Shown here: in pieces, positions 1 to 11,262 of the stretch | Position numbering within the stretch: the stretch's first letter is position 1 | Layout: every line of letters begins with the position of its first letter | Source: Pseudopithomyces maydicus | Lineage: Eukaryota; Ascomycota; Dothideomycetes; Pleosporales; Didymosphaeriaceae | NCBI GenBank assembly: GCA_026873275.1 | Contig: JANTUC010000003.1 | Coordinates: forward strand, 2,418,001-2,482,000 | DNA length: 64,000 nt | Direction: 5' to 3' | Translations under genes and position numbers: made by a program | The notes under the pieces: generated by a model | Seen by the model: only the letters and a program-made list of their open reading frames with translations | What the model was told of the DNA's origin: nothing | Databases searched by the model: none

Positions 1-352
1 TATGTCTTGAAATTTCGTATGTGAGTGGACTCACTGTTCGCGTCACATCCCAAACCGCGGAGCTTCTAATATTTCGATTAACAATAAAGATCTATAAATA
101 CTAGCGATGAAGATTTTATGAAATACGGGAAATCCATGGTAACGTCAAATCAACCGAGCTTCCGTAAGAGCGTTTGGGACCCAGGGAGATCAGTTTTCAG
201 GTCTGGTACCATGGATTGAATTTCGTAAATATCCCGCAATACAAAGAAATGATCGTGGAGGTTACGTAGCTACCAGTTAGTTGGAGGAGAAGTTGTGATG
301 AATCGTTAGGCGTTGAACAGCTCTAGCGCTGGACACGCCTAAACGATCTGAC
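1..352. other. Intergenic flank with one inverted repeat
   Basis: No gene is visible here. It is the 3' flank of the minus-strand JmjC gene. An 11-base perfect inverted repeat lies at 131-141 and 207-217 (each arm contains CCATGG), with about 65 bases between the arms. No other structure was recognised. Confidence 0.6.
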
Positions 353-1819
353 TCAATTCCACCAAAAACTCACGCTGAAACTTGGAGTTAAGCTCCGGAC
401 ATAATGCCACCACCCCGTCGGAATGTACAAGCACTCACCTGGGCCCAGCACAGCCTCGGCATACTTTGCTTGCCTGAACTGCGGATGCCTCCCTGAAACA
501 TCCTCCTTTTCATCTTCCTCATTGGAACTTGTATTTGGTACATTGGTACCACCAGTCGGGCCCCAGCAAGATATCTCGGGCCATATCGCCATTGCCTCAT
601 CCAAGTCGACTTGGCTCGTATTACTCATGTCTATACCATCGCCCTCTAACCCACGAGGGTACAACCTAGGCGTCTCTTCGGGTGCGTACAATCGAACGTA
701 TTTGTACCCCACGACCTGCGACAGGATATTGTGATAAGGGTCAGTATGGAGCGGCGAAATAGTCCCCGCAGGACCGAACCAAGCGTTCAGCAACGGCTCC
801 TCTAATTCGTCCACCGCTTTGACATTGGCAGGGTTACTAGGCTGCGGTGCAGGAGACGTATAGCAATAATCCGGGATCGCGATGTCGGCGCGGAGAGAAG
901 GGATCTGCGCGAAGAGATCGTGTTGCGCGAGGTAGCCTCTTGCTTGTGCTTGTTCTTTCTCCTCGTTAGTGGCAGGACTGGGTCTCTCAAGCATATACCT
1001 CTCCATGAACTCCTGAAAGCTCAAAATCTTCTGCCCCCAGCCCTCATCCGTGTAGCTCCTTCCGATTTCCACAGGAACAAGACGGCGTCCGTGCAGCGTC
1101 TTGCGCATCAGGTAGCTGGGGTTCTTCCACGCCCTCCCGTCTTCAAACGCGGGCCAGTGCTCGATAGACGCCTCGATTATCAATGGCGTCTGCATCTCCG
1201 GGTTCGCCACTTTCGTCTGGAAAGCCGTGAGACTGATAGCTCGCACTCTACTGATGGGATACCGAAGCGTGGGACTGGCAGGGATCGTATCCGGAAAGCT
1301 CTCTGAAGGTACATTCATATCGTCGGGGGAGGTTCTCCTCCGCTTAGGCGGCCGTCCGCCCTCGTCCACCTCTTGTGCTTCGCCATTCGCGGTCTCGACG
1401 ACAGAGCTCGAGCGTGGAGCTAAAGCGGTGACTACCTCGTCCAATACCTCAAACCACGCTCCCACCAACTCTTCCCGTCCCGCTGCACCGGTCAGTATGA
1501 GCGCCATATCGAGCAGCTTGACGACGCGTTCCAACCAATCTTCCTCATCGCTCATTCCCGATGAATCCGACTTTTCGACGAGCGCGAGAACTCGCCACAG
1601 CGCCGCATCCGTATACAACCGCCGCCAGCACGTCTTGACCTCCCTATACGGCACGGCATGTAGCTGCTGGTATGCGAGCCGCAGACATGTTTCTGGGTTG
1701 CGGGGGAGCAGAACCAGAGCAGCGCGGCCGGCACCCAGGATGGTGGGATCGTCAAAGGGGGACGCGCTGAGAGCTTCTCGGGTTGCGCTAATGATTTCCT
1801 GGGGTGCAGAGGTGCACAT
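353..1819 (-). CDS. JmjC-domain protein (JMJD5/KDM8-like 2-oxoglutarate oxygenase)
   Basis: A single-exon ORF of 488 codons on the minus strand. The C-terminal half is a JmjC/cupin fold of the small, stand-alone JMJD5/FIH type. A WFGP segment is followed by HTDPYHNIL, with the expected iron ligands H358 and D360. A GYKYVRLY strand follows, whose lysine (about 373) would bind 2-oxoglutarate. The distal ligand is H472 in PTGWWHYVRS, close to the C-terminus SFWWN, as in JMJD5. The N-terminal ~180 residues are helical and unrecognised, followed by a basic segment PPKRRR that could be a nuclear signal. An acidic insert (EEDEKED, about 435-445) sits between the second and third ligands and looks lineage-specific. 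The family hydroxylates protein side chains; a histone-demethylase role is disputed for JMJD5 itself. The substrate cannot be read from the sequence. The first ATG at 1819 is used; no better start is seen. Confidence 0.88.
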   Translation of the reverse strand: MCTSAPQEIISATREALSASPFDDPTILGAGRAALVLLPRNPETCLRLAYQQLHAVPYREVKTCWRRLYTDAALWRVLALVEKSDSSGMSDEEDWLERVVKLLDMALILTGAAGREELVGAWFEVLDEVVTALAPRSSSVVETANGEAQEVDEGGRPPKRRRTSPDDMNVPSESFPDTIPASPTLRYPISRVRAISLTAFQTKVANPEMQTPLIIEASIEHWPAFEDGRAWKNPSYLMRKTLHGRRLVPVEIGRSYTDEGWGQKILSFQEFMERYMLERPSPATNEEKEQAQARGYLAQHDLFAQIPSLRADIAIPDYCYTSPAPQPSNPANVKAVDELEEPLLNAWFGPAGTISPLHTDPYHNILSQVVGYKYVRLYAPEETPRLYPRGLEGDGIDMSNTSQVDLDEAMAIWPEISCWGPTGGTNVPNTSSNEEDEKEDVSGRHPQFRQAKYAEAVLGPGECLYIPTGWWHYVRSLTPSFSVSFWWN

Positions 1820-2546
1820 TGAGCGCTAGACTAGGCGGTGTGTAGTGTGGGGAGTGTGAGTATGTAAGCCTGCGGCACATGGTGGAAAGATTTCTAGAGC
1901 TGCTGCACCACCACTGCCAGGGCGGCTATCGATAAGCGGTGTAGTATATACCAGGTACTCTGTACCTATTGTACGCCACGTCGCACTCTGCCGACGACCA
2001 CTTGGCTTGGCAAGGACGCGCAGCGTACAGTCTAAGCGTAGGTTAGGTAATTAGTCCAGCCAGGTTGTGGGACGACGCTTAAGCTACCCGACCCTTGCGG
2101 CATTGTACATGCGCAAGGCAATTTAGGTATATATTGATCACCGCCAGGATACCGCGCTTGGATGAACATCAACAGCCCTACGCAAACAATGACGTTATTT
2201 TTTCATCTATACGACCCGAAAATGCGTCACGGTGCGGCTCTCCAACGATGGGGTAATATAGATTGGTTTATATACGCCGGCTTGACCCATGTCAAGTAAG
2301 ACTAGATGCTATAGATATCATACAATGTGGCGGGGCCCGATGACCCCAATATGAATGGCCAATGCAGCCTTGCCACAGATACAGTCCCTATGACCACATT
2401 CGGTGTGGTTGTTTCGTAAAGTAAGATTCGTAATGCATAAATCGTAACCATAAACTCCATGATGCTGTGGGATATATCGAGCCATTATAATGAACGCAAG
2501 GCAAAAGTAGAAAAGAGGCTACGAGGCCAGGGTATCACGCTTGGAA
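1820..2546. other. Intergenic: JmjC upstream region and rhodopsin-like gene 3' flank
   Basis: Both flanking genes are on the minus strand, so this 727-base stretch should hold the promoter of the JmjC gene and the terminator of the rhodopsin-like gene. No ORF with family resemblance, RNA gene or repeat was seen. Confidence 0.5.
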
Positions 2547-4207
2547 TTAGGAGAGAAGACCGCCGGCGTCCTGAAGACTAGGTACGCTGGCGTGGCTGGT
2601 TGCAGTCGTACTGCGCGTAAAGGGTGTTGGAGTATCCCGAGATAATAATGGGTGAGACGATTGTGCGGTCGATGCTCTGGCACTGGAAGTAGAAGGCACT
2701 GTGTCTTCTTCTCTTTCAGCTAGTGGACTACCTTGGTTCGGTAGTGAGAGGTCGCGGGGTCCCATCTCGTACTCTTCGGATTGTTGAGAAAGTCGGGATG
2801 GTCGTCGACCAGGTATATATATTCGTCCGTTGGGTCCAATGGAGCTTCTAGAGGACCGTCGCGGCTGAGGTGCAAAGTCTTGCGCTATGACAGAATCTGT
2901 TGGTGAAGGAACTACTGTAGGTCCATGTTCCAGGAGGCCTCCAACGTCGAAAAAGGATACTCGCCTACCAGGGATTGCGCGAGGACTAGGCGATAGGTCC
3001 TCACTGATTCTGCTTTTCGGGTCGCAATCGCCAATGTACTCTGGTAGTTCGGATTGTTTTCTAGCCTGCCAGTTCGGGGTTTGAAAAGGTGGAGGCGCCC
3101 CCCGTGGATTCAATAGGTTGATGTCGACAACCTGCGCAGGCCTTGCGATTTTAGAGCTCTCGTCTCTCAACTCCGGGTTTGTACGATAGCCTAAAGATCG
3201 AGCAAGGTTTTCTTCACTTCCCAAATCTTGTAAGGTGCGCCTGGTCGAAGAGCGACGGTCCAAGCTATCGGTGGTCGACTCAGGTTTGTATTTTGCTTTC
3301 TTGACACCACGATCTCGGAGAAACGACCCAAGGATGATAGCATTGGAGACGCCGGTGGCTGCAAGAATCTCAGAGGAAGCCCAGACGGTGCGATACTGCT
3401 GGAGACCCCGCTTCTCGATGACGAGAGGCATGCGAGCCGCGGTGATGACGACAAGAACAAGGGACATGGAAAAGAGAGCGACCAGTTGCGTCTTTCGCTT
3501 GAAAGACATGGTTGACTTGAGTATGATAGGGATTGGGAACAGGACAAGAAGTAAGTCGGTGACGATGTCCGTGACTCCCATAGTAAGTAGGTGACCGTAG
3601 CCCTGGCGACACTGGGGTTTCGCTTCAGGCACAACCTGCCAATTTTGCTTGAAAGGATGGCATTCGGACAGGGTAGCGATCAGAACAGCGCAGAAAGTAA
3701 CGACCAGAAAGATGCGGATGCCGCGAAGGCCGAATTCATACCCCTTCTTCCAATAGCGTTCTGTCATGCGCTTGAGAAACTCGGATACGGTGAACTTGGC
3801 CATCCAGATGCTGCATGCAAGTTAGTGTGTGACAGAACGATGTGAGTGCAGGCAACATACAACATTGTGTAGAAGATTCTGGCTGCGATGACTAGTTTCG
3901 CACCGATTTCGCGATGATAAATCTTCAAGGGATCTGTGAGGTCTGACGTGTCTGCATTGTTGGTGCCCCAAATCAAAACCACGTGCACAAGGGCCATGCG
4001 AGCTAAGAGTGGCAGCAGGCTTGCAGCCATGATTTTGTCTTCACGAAAGAGACGTTCATTTCTGATGTAGCGGCCAGTAAGTCGAGTTGCGATGATGACG
4101 ACGGCGAAGATGGTAGACCACCAGCTGTAGAGCAGGGTAGGATTGTTGGCCACGCGGGTGCGGCGCTCGGGCGGGGCTTCGTTGTAGAGGGAGCGTGGCA
4201 GGATCAT
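2547..4207 (-). CDS. Fungal rhodopsin-fold integral membrane protein (PTH11-related type)
   Basis: Two exons, complement(2547..3810, 3861..4207), give 536 residues. The 50-nt intron (GTATGT...GCAG) joins phase 2 and yields the continuous segment IFYTMFIWMAKF. The first ~330 residues hold about seven hydrophobic helices in the pattern of the fungal rhodopsin-like membrane domain: an early RLTGRYIRNERLFREDK loop, CHPF with a following W in the extracellular loop, a CRQGYG cysteine, then TDIVTDLLLVLFPIPII. The remaining ~200 residues are a hydrophilic, Ser/Pro/Arg-rich cytoplasmic tail without a known domain. No CFEM domain precedes the helices, so it is not a full PTH11-type receptor. The family is huge in moulds and mostly uncharacterised; a sensing role is inference. 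Upstream lies the long GC-rich gene-free stretch. Confidence 0.85.
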
Positions 4208-6743
4208 GGTCGGAAGGGAAGGTCCTTACAGACTCCCACCTCCGCAGAGGGCGAGCTGCCTGGGAGGCGAAGGCTCAGTAGTAGTGTTCCCAGAGTGTCG
4301 ATGCAATGACGGCAGTGCGCAGGTGTTGATACGGGAACGCTCTGACCATGTCTGCTACCGAGGGGGCGGGATTGAGTGGGTATGACTTCAGGGCCCAGGC
4401 TTGCAATATATACTGTACGCGGCTGGTATGGGCGTGTCCGCAGCCGCGTTGGAGAGAGGAATCGGGGGGAGGAATCGGGGGAGGAAGCAGGGAGGAATCA
4501 GGGAGGAGGGAGGACGGTGAGGGCGGATGCGGGATGGAGGACGCAGGCGCGATCAGTGGTATCAGTGGTTCCGGAGGAGCGCCCGCACACGGCCGACGAC
4601 GGTGCCCAGAGGACGATCCAGCCAGAGCAAGCGGGCCAAAGGGTTGCAGATGTGGCGGTGATAAGGACAAAAGCAGGGTGGGCACCGGGGCGGGATGGCC
4701 TCGGCGGCGGTGGGTGAAATGACTCGTGAGGCAGAAACAACCACGGTGAGGGTATTTGGTTTATTTGGTTATGCGGGTAAGTGGGAGGCTCGGTCAAGGG
4801 CGTGGGAGAGATATATCGACACACGGTATGATTCACCGAGGCGGGTATGGAGCGGGCCAGCACCCTTGTGACAAGGGCGTGATGCATGACAGCTGCCAAT
4901 ACAGTCTCGCTTGGAGGGCTCTCTTGCGATAACGAGCAAAGCGGCGTGCCAGCGCGTGTGGTGCTGCGCCGCCGAGTGGCCGCCTGGCCAGGTGGTGTTG
5001 ACCTGTCGGCCAGCCGCAATGCTTGACCGCCAGATGGCCTCGTGAAGCGTGAAGTGCGCAACTTCGCAGACGGCGGTAGCACCTGACGCGCACCTCGCCC
5101 GCCCGCCTGCCCACGACTGCCCACGACTGCCCACGACTGCCCACGACTGCCCACGACTGCCCACGACTGCCCACGACTGCCCACGTCTGCGCTGGTCTGC
5201 ACACGTCGACACACGTCGCTAGCCAGGCACCAAGATGAATCGCCTTCTGCGTCTGATCACACAGGGCTGCGCGCACACTATCACGGAAGCGGCGGTGCTG
5301 GCCGCGTGGTGTTTGGCTAGGCGCGCAAGGAGACGATAGCCAGCGACGCCCGCATCTGCGCCATTTCGCAAGCTGCCTCCAGGGCTCCCCCACGATCCCA
5401 CCCGCCTGGAACACGCCTGTGGCTAATCCTGGGCCCAGCCTTTCCCTTTGATACCGCCCTTCACATGCCCACGCCTCGCAGCCCGCCCGAAATTGCCATC
5501 CCATCTCCCTTGCCCTCTGCGTTGCTGCCACGGCGGGGGCGGAGGGAGTCGACAAAGGAGCACAACGACCACGTCCAAAGCCATTGCGTCATGGACGAGC
5601 CACTGCCCGACGATGACCCCCAACCGGAATCCTGCTGCGCTGCCGATCCGTGCATCATGTTTGATATCGTGACCCGGTCGCGGATGATGGAATGTCGGGC
5701 ACCGCGGAAAGGGATGACAGGGCGGGCGCGGGAACAAAGTTTCAGCATCGTCGTCCTCGCGCCGTACAACTCGATGCACCCTGGGCCTGGCCTTGTATAT
5801 AACCTAGCCCCCCCGTATCTGATTTATTGGTGCAACCACCATCAGCTGAAGAGTTCGTTCCGGTCCTCTGCAGGGATATTCTTCTTGAGGATCACCATCA
5901 GTGCAGCCATCAGCCATTGCGCCCGGGCATGGCCCACATGGCTCCCACGTGGAGGAGCACAGTGCCCACGGCTCGACTCTGTAGAGATGGATCTGTTGCG
6001 TCCCTACAAAAGTCCCTACAAAAGTGAATTTCCCGGCAGCATGTTTGACTTTCCGAAGCGTCTCGCTGCAACCATGTCCTGATGGACTGTTCGCTGTTTG
6101 GGAAGGCCGAATCAAGGCCAAAGGCCGACGATATCTGGCAGTGAAATTGCATAACCACCCCCAGGGTTGCATCTCGGTGCCGCACATGTTCTGTACGGGC
6201 GTCTCTTTCCTGGGCCTCGCTTTTGGCACGTCCTCCAGTGGTGTTTTGGACGTCGAGATGGTGCTCGCGTGACCTAGCCGTGACGCTGGGCCAGATATTC
6301 ACATGCTTCGCCCTAACGGCAGCCCTAGCATTATGCGATGCGCACGGAGCTCACAACCCCTCCTGTCAGGCAATCTCCAGGGCACCAGAACCGCACAGGA
6401 ACAGGCAGCCCAAGTTTCGAGACGCCGCTGAGCGCACGGCGGAGCCTCGCCTCCTGGGCCATGACATAATGCTGAACGCGCTGCTTTGTGGGGCTGCGTC
6501 TTGCAGGTTCCAGTGAAATGTTTGTGGTTGACGAGCGCCTGCGTCATGGCGGCCCTAGCTCATGGGAAGCTCACACGAGCAGTGCAAGAGCTCCCTGCCC
6601 GTACAAAACTACCTCGCCCTGTGTTTCTCTTGCATCCTCGAATATACTTCGTTGTACTGCCGAATACACCTGCCTGAACCGCCCCGACGACTACTGCGAC
6701 ACCCAAGCACACCTAGGTAGAGACCAAACCCACTGTCGGAAGC
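4208..6743. other. GC-rich gene-free stretch
   Basis: About 2.5 kb lacking a convincing gene. Many long overlapping open frames exist on both strands, but they are low-complexity (Pro/Arg/Gly-rich), change frame without splice logic and resemble no family I know. They look like a by-product of high GC content. A 10-bp tandem repeat is at 5111-5190, and a short direct repeat of TCCCTACAAAAG lies near 6001-6024. The right end should carry the reticulon promoter. Confidence 0.55.
5111..5190. repeat. 10-bp tandem repeat, 8 units
   Basis: Seven perfect copies of CCACGACTGC are followed by one copy with a single change (CCACGTCTGC). The unit is not a multiple of three, so each open frame through it gives a 10-residue period spanning all three phases. 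It lies in the GC-rich gene-free stretch and does not appear to be coding. Confidence 0.95.
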
Positions 6744-8392
6744 ATGACCACCCTAAACAACATCAACACCGACCCGCTCGTGTTGAGCGAAGACAACGGC
6801 CACGCTGTCTCCAACGGCAGCGCCCAGCAAGCCAACGGCAACGCGAACGCCCAGTCTGTAGCTGATCACGCTGTCAACGCGAAGAACAGCCTATTGAACT
6901 GTAAGGTACGTGGTCGCCTTCTGGCTTTTGGAACTTTATACCCCTCCGGGCTTGCCGAGCTGCAGCTAACCTCCAAAACCAGTCTTATCGCACGCTGCCC
7001 ACGCACGCCATCCGCAACACTCTCTGACAGCCTCGAAGCAGCACAATCCGCCATGGCTGCCGTCAATAACCACCCCGCTACCCAGAACCTGAAGGACACG
7101 GTTGCCAACGGTGAGGTGAGTTTGGCACCCATTTCCCAGCCCTGGTCTGCTTGCTAACAGAGTCTCGCGACACAGTACTAAAACCCCGAAATCACCCTCC
7201 AGTCCCGCACCCCGCACTCGTTGAGGCTCAAGACACGTCTGGCCACCATGTCGCCTGCCCCGAGCGCGGCATCGTGTTTCTGCTTGGGCTTTTTCCAGTC
7301 GGCCCATGTCGACTTCTTATCACAAAGGCCGAAAACTGACCCCTCCCAGGCCCCGTTGCAGAGAAAGCGAAGGCTGAGGCAGCAGTAACACGAAATGAGT
7401 TTGCTGACCTTGCCAATTCCCGCACGACCCCGGACCAGCCCGCCGCTACCGGTCAGCCCTTGACACACTACCACAGCCTGTTCTATCGTCTTCTTAGCGT
7501 AAGGCTCTCCATGTCTTTGTCGAGCCGTAAACTGACAGCCCCGCTTAGTGGAAGAACCCCCGCGCAACTGCCCTGTCGTTTGCCTCCATCGTCATCCTCA
7601 TCTTTTCCGCTCGATACCTCAACCTCTTCCGATACATCCTCAAGGCTGCATGGGTGACTTTTGGTACCACGGCTGCTGCAGAACTTGCTGGACAGCTCAC
7701 GATCGGCAAGGGCTTCACTTCCCAATTCCGACCGCGCCAGTACTTCACCATCCAAAAGGCATCGCTTGAGCGTCTCACCGATGACATTGAGCAATTCACC
7801 AACTTCTTTGTCATTGAGTCTCAACGCATCCTGTTCGCCGAGAATGTGTACACCACCATCGCCGTAAGTTACCAAAATCGTTCCACAAATCCTATTGCGT
7901 CCGAACATCTTGGGTCTAATGATTCGCAGGCCTTTTTTGCATCTTTGATTGCCTATTTCCTGATCAAGTTCGTTCCGCTTTGGGGTTTGGCTCTGATCGC
8001 TACGACGGTTGCCTACCTTGGTCCTCTTATCTACATCAAGAACAAGGAGGTCATTGACGCTCAACTTGAAAAGGGATACCACCTGTGAGCTACACCCAAT
8101 TTACAATTTGGTGAAATCTTCCAACTGACTATTTTAAACCAGTGCCAACCAGCAGGCTACTCAGCTTCGCGATCTGGCCGCCGAGCGCACTGGAAACGCA
8201 ACCAAGATCCTCCGCGAATCTACTCAGCAATACACTGCCAAGGCTCAAGAGACCATCAACAGCTACCGTGGCCGCTCTTCTTCACCCGAGGTCAAGCGTG
8301 AGGACTTCCCCGCGGCGCCCAAGGACGAGCCTACAGGTGTCACTACCAAGGAGCCAGTTGCCCCGAAGCCAGTTGCCGAGCCTGCTTTTTAA
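6744..8392 (+). CDS. RTN1: Reticulon-domain ER membrane protein (Rtn1-like)
   Basis: Proposed join(6744..6905, 6966..7110, 7350..7498, 7549..7863, 7930..8084, 8143..8392), 391 residues. The reticulon homology domain starts at SLFYRLLSWKNPRATALSF. It contains two long hydrophobic hairpins, an acidic/aromatic linker with RLTDDIEQFTNFF, and ends at IYIKNKEVIDAQLEKGYHL. The tail is polar with a short KREDFPAAPKDEP stretch. Reticulons wedge into the outer ER leaflet and shape tubules. The last four introns are clear (239, 50, 66 and 58 nt), each restoring frame. The first is uncertain. The frame stays open if 6906-6965 is retained, and the better-looking acceptor at 6982, after a CTAAC branch site, would break the frame. 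The residues coded by 6891-6995 should therefore be treated as provisional. Confidence 0.85.
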
Positions 8393-8815
8393 GTCAAACT
8401 CACAGCTGGTCAGGGTGCTAGGGGTTTGCGTATTCATTCAATACCTTCTCACGGAGACAATTTTGTGATACGCTCATGGGTGTTTGTGACAGTTGTGGTG
8501 CTACGACGTTGACGCTTAAGCTTCTCCCACGACATTCCCGCAAATTGCACACGTACCGGCATGGACACAGCCGGGTTGGTGTTTTCCTAAAAGCTCTTGT
8601 TCGACTCTACTTAGCGACTTTATTTGTTCTCTCATCATCTTCCTATAGGTCTCCTGGTTTGGGTTTCTTGGTCTGAGTATAGAGAATGGACGGCACATGA
8701 AACGATAAGCATGGGTGGGATGGTTCTCTGTAATGAGGTGTTGGGGATCATGAATACATATCTTGTTCAACTATCTTGATCATTGTTTTATATTGTGTTG
8801 TTTTCTTCACATTAC
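8393..8815. other. Intergenic between convergent genes
   Basis: This 423-base stretch separates the reticulon gene (plus) from the EamA transporter (minus), so it should contain both 3' UTRs and terminators. No ORF or RNA is recognisable. Confidence 0.5.
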
Positions 8816-9949
8816 TTAATTTCTGGAATGCTCTGAATCTAGGACGACCTTTGCCTGGTCCTTGTTGAGCTCGAGCTCCAAATCGTCGTAGTCGCCGTCT
8901 CCTTGGTCGCTGTGCACAAGCGCATAGTGGTGGCTCGCCTTCGTCGACGCGACGAATATCGCGCTGCACACGATCAAAGCTCCTCCGACATATTTCCATG
9001 CATTTGGAGACACGCCCCATATGACTTTGTCTGCCATCATGGCGAAGAGTATCTGGGTATACACAAAATTCAATGGCCTCTTTGAGTCTGCGTCCCAGGT
9101 CAAGCTCGCCGTCAACAACCAATGCATGGCAAATGCTAGTATTCCAAGCGCAAATGCCAACACCCATTGCAAGGTGGTGGCCGGCAGCTGCAACTTCTGC
9201 CACTGAAAAACCAGTAGCACTCCGCTCAGAACGACGCAGAAGGTGGAAAAATAGGCCACTGTGAGAATCGGATGCACTCTGTCTCCCAACCTTGAGATGG
9301 CAACAAAGGATACAGCACCGCCAAGTACTCCGACGAAAGCAGCACCCACGGCAATTGCCTGCTCTTCCTCGCTATACGATATGGGCGAATCCCAGGGCTG
9401 CAGGACGCAGATGATGCCGCCCATGGATATCAGACCTGCGAGGAGCTGCGCAACGGAAAGCCGAGCACCGGGGAAGAGACCCAAGATGAGGACGGCCAGG
9501 ATGGGTGCCAGGAAATTGATTATGCTTGCTTCCGCCAGAGCAAGATAGCGGAGCGAGTAGTAGAAGCCCCAGATGCCGAAGAAACCTGCGACGCCGCGGA
9601 GAACGAGGAGCATGCGGGTTGGGGGCGGTCCGAAGGGGCGGCCGGGGAGGGCGAAAAGATAGACGTAGGACCAGGAGAGGACCATGGTGATGATCATCAT
9701 GAAAAGCAGGATCTACAAACGATCAGTATCGAAGAAGGGTGTATTTTTTCTTTCCAAAAAGCATACCTCGGACGTGCCCATGACCTCACTGTCGTCGCCG
9801 CCGTGCCCGGTTCGCAGCATCCGTCCGATGGTCGATAGAATGGCAGAGCACAGCTGCGCAGACAGCATGAGTGCAATGCCGCCGTGTCTCTGCATTATCG
9901 AAGATAGGCTACCACTGCTTCGCGGCAGCGGTGGCAGCGGTTTTGACAT
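8816..9949 (-). CDS. EamA/DMT-superfamily transporter (SLC35G-like)
   Basis: Two exons, complement(8816..9712, 9767..9949), make 359 residues. The 54-nt intron (GTATGC...GTAG) joins in phase 0 to give VMGTSEILLFMMI. About ten hydrophobic helices are visible as two EamA-type repeats. The first repeat ends with FYYSLRYLALAEASIINFLAPILAVL and the second with LNFVYTQILFAMMADKVIWG, both characteristic of the drug/metabolite transporter superfamily. The C-terminus is acidic and cytosolic. The closest familiar relatives are SLC35G-type proteins with unclear substrates, and plant/fungal 'purine permease-like' annotations are common but unsafe. It converges on reticulon and shares its upstream region with a divergent membrane-protein gene at 11263. 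Confidence 0.86.
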
Positions 9950-11262
9950 GGTGGGTTCCTAGGAGATGCCCATACGACGACGCTCACGCTCCGTTTTATG
10001 TAGAACACCGAATAGGCTGGCCCCGGGCGTCAAGAAAATGCATGCATACAGGCGGTGGGGTGCTTATAACTTGTACAACAGCGCAGGTAGGTACTTGGAT
10101 ATGGTCCGATGCGGGGTGCGCTATTTGGGAAGGTGGGTTGGGCAATCCTTCGGTCGTCTTGAGCAACTGACTAGCGGCTTTATCAATTCCTAGGAGTTTT
10201 TTTCCTTACATGTAAATGTAGATAGATAGAGGCTTGATCTATTTAGGACTCGGGTCAGCGACGCGGGTCAAGTGCGGCGTGGAAAGCAACTAGGTAGTAG
10301 GATACGATGGTGCCCGTATTGGATGGAGAAGATGGCGAATAAGCTGACATCTGCGTCGCTTCTGAATCTCGTGTCGCAGTGGTCAATAAAGCCACATCCG
10401 GGTTTCAATAGCAGATGGGATTTGGGAGGACAAAGGAACAGATGGGGGTTTGGGCATTTTCGGGACAGCAAGCTGGTGGACACGCATGAGTGGCATGATT
10501 GGGGATGGATCCGGACAGCTTTGGAATTCGTCTGATCTGTCAGCTTATTGGCCTCATGTCATCGCATGTGCATGTAGTCTGGGACGATTGAGGGGGTAAG
10601 CTGCTGTTAAATTCCGGTGAGGGGTGAGAGTAAATTTAAACAGTGCGGAAACTGTAGATTCACAGTATGTGAGGATGTTGTGGTGCACGAGGCATCCACT
10701 AGACGTGCTTGAAACGCGGCGATGTGAGACACTCACGAGATAGCCTAGCAGTGGACCAGCCCAACAGCATTCGGAAGAGACGACAAGTACATGCAGAAGC
10801 TGCTCCCGTGAAGACGATGGTGTGAGCCTTCTGGCAAATCTCGTGCATGTCGCACAGTACGTGGCGATGCTTCACAGGCGCACCACCGAGCCTGCTCCTT
10901 CAACAAACAGCCTCGCCAGTCATGCAGGTGTAAAGGTCACTCTCTTCCACGGTCCATGTTCTCTTGTGAATCGTTGCCAATCACAAACAAATTAAGAACA
11001 AAGGCTGGGGCTGCGTCGGCAATGGGATCCGTGCACTAGGCAGCGAGTTGCGTCAAGTGTGGACGACTGGTGGCCCGGACTGCGCCACCGCCTACTAAGG
11101 AACGTACGGCATCCTCGTTCGCCCCTCTCATCCCCGAGCACCCCTTCCGCCTTCCCACGTCTTCTCACGCTCCTTATACGACCACTTCTCAACAACATCA
11201 CCACCGCCCACACTTGCCGTATTCCTTTTAATAATACCGTTTCGTTTGTTTCCTGTGCCATC
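9950..11262. other. Divergent promoter region
   Basis: This 1.3 kb stretch lies between the minus-strand EamA transporter and the plus-strand membrane protein gene. Open frames are short and unrecognised. Pyrimidine-rich sequence just before 11263 resembles a fungal 5' leader. No repeats or RNA genes were seen. Confidence 0.5.

Noticed and set aside
5111..5190. Possible CRISPR-like array.
   Set aside because: The units are 10 bp, contiguous and without spacers; this is a simple tandem repeat in a fungal genome.
4275..6677. Many overlapping open frames of 60-240 codons in the GC-rich stretch.
   Set aside because: They are Pro/Arg/Gly-rich, overlap on both strands, lack family resemblance and splice logic, and are expected from high GC content.
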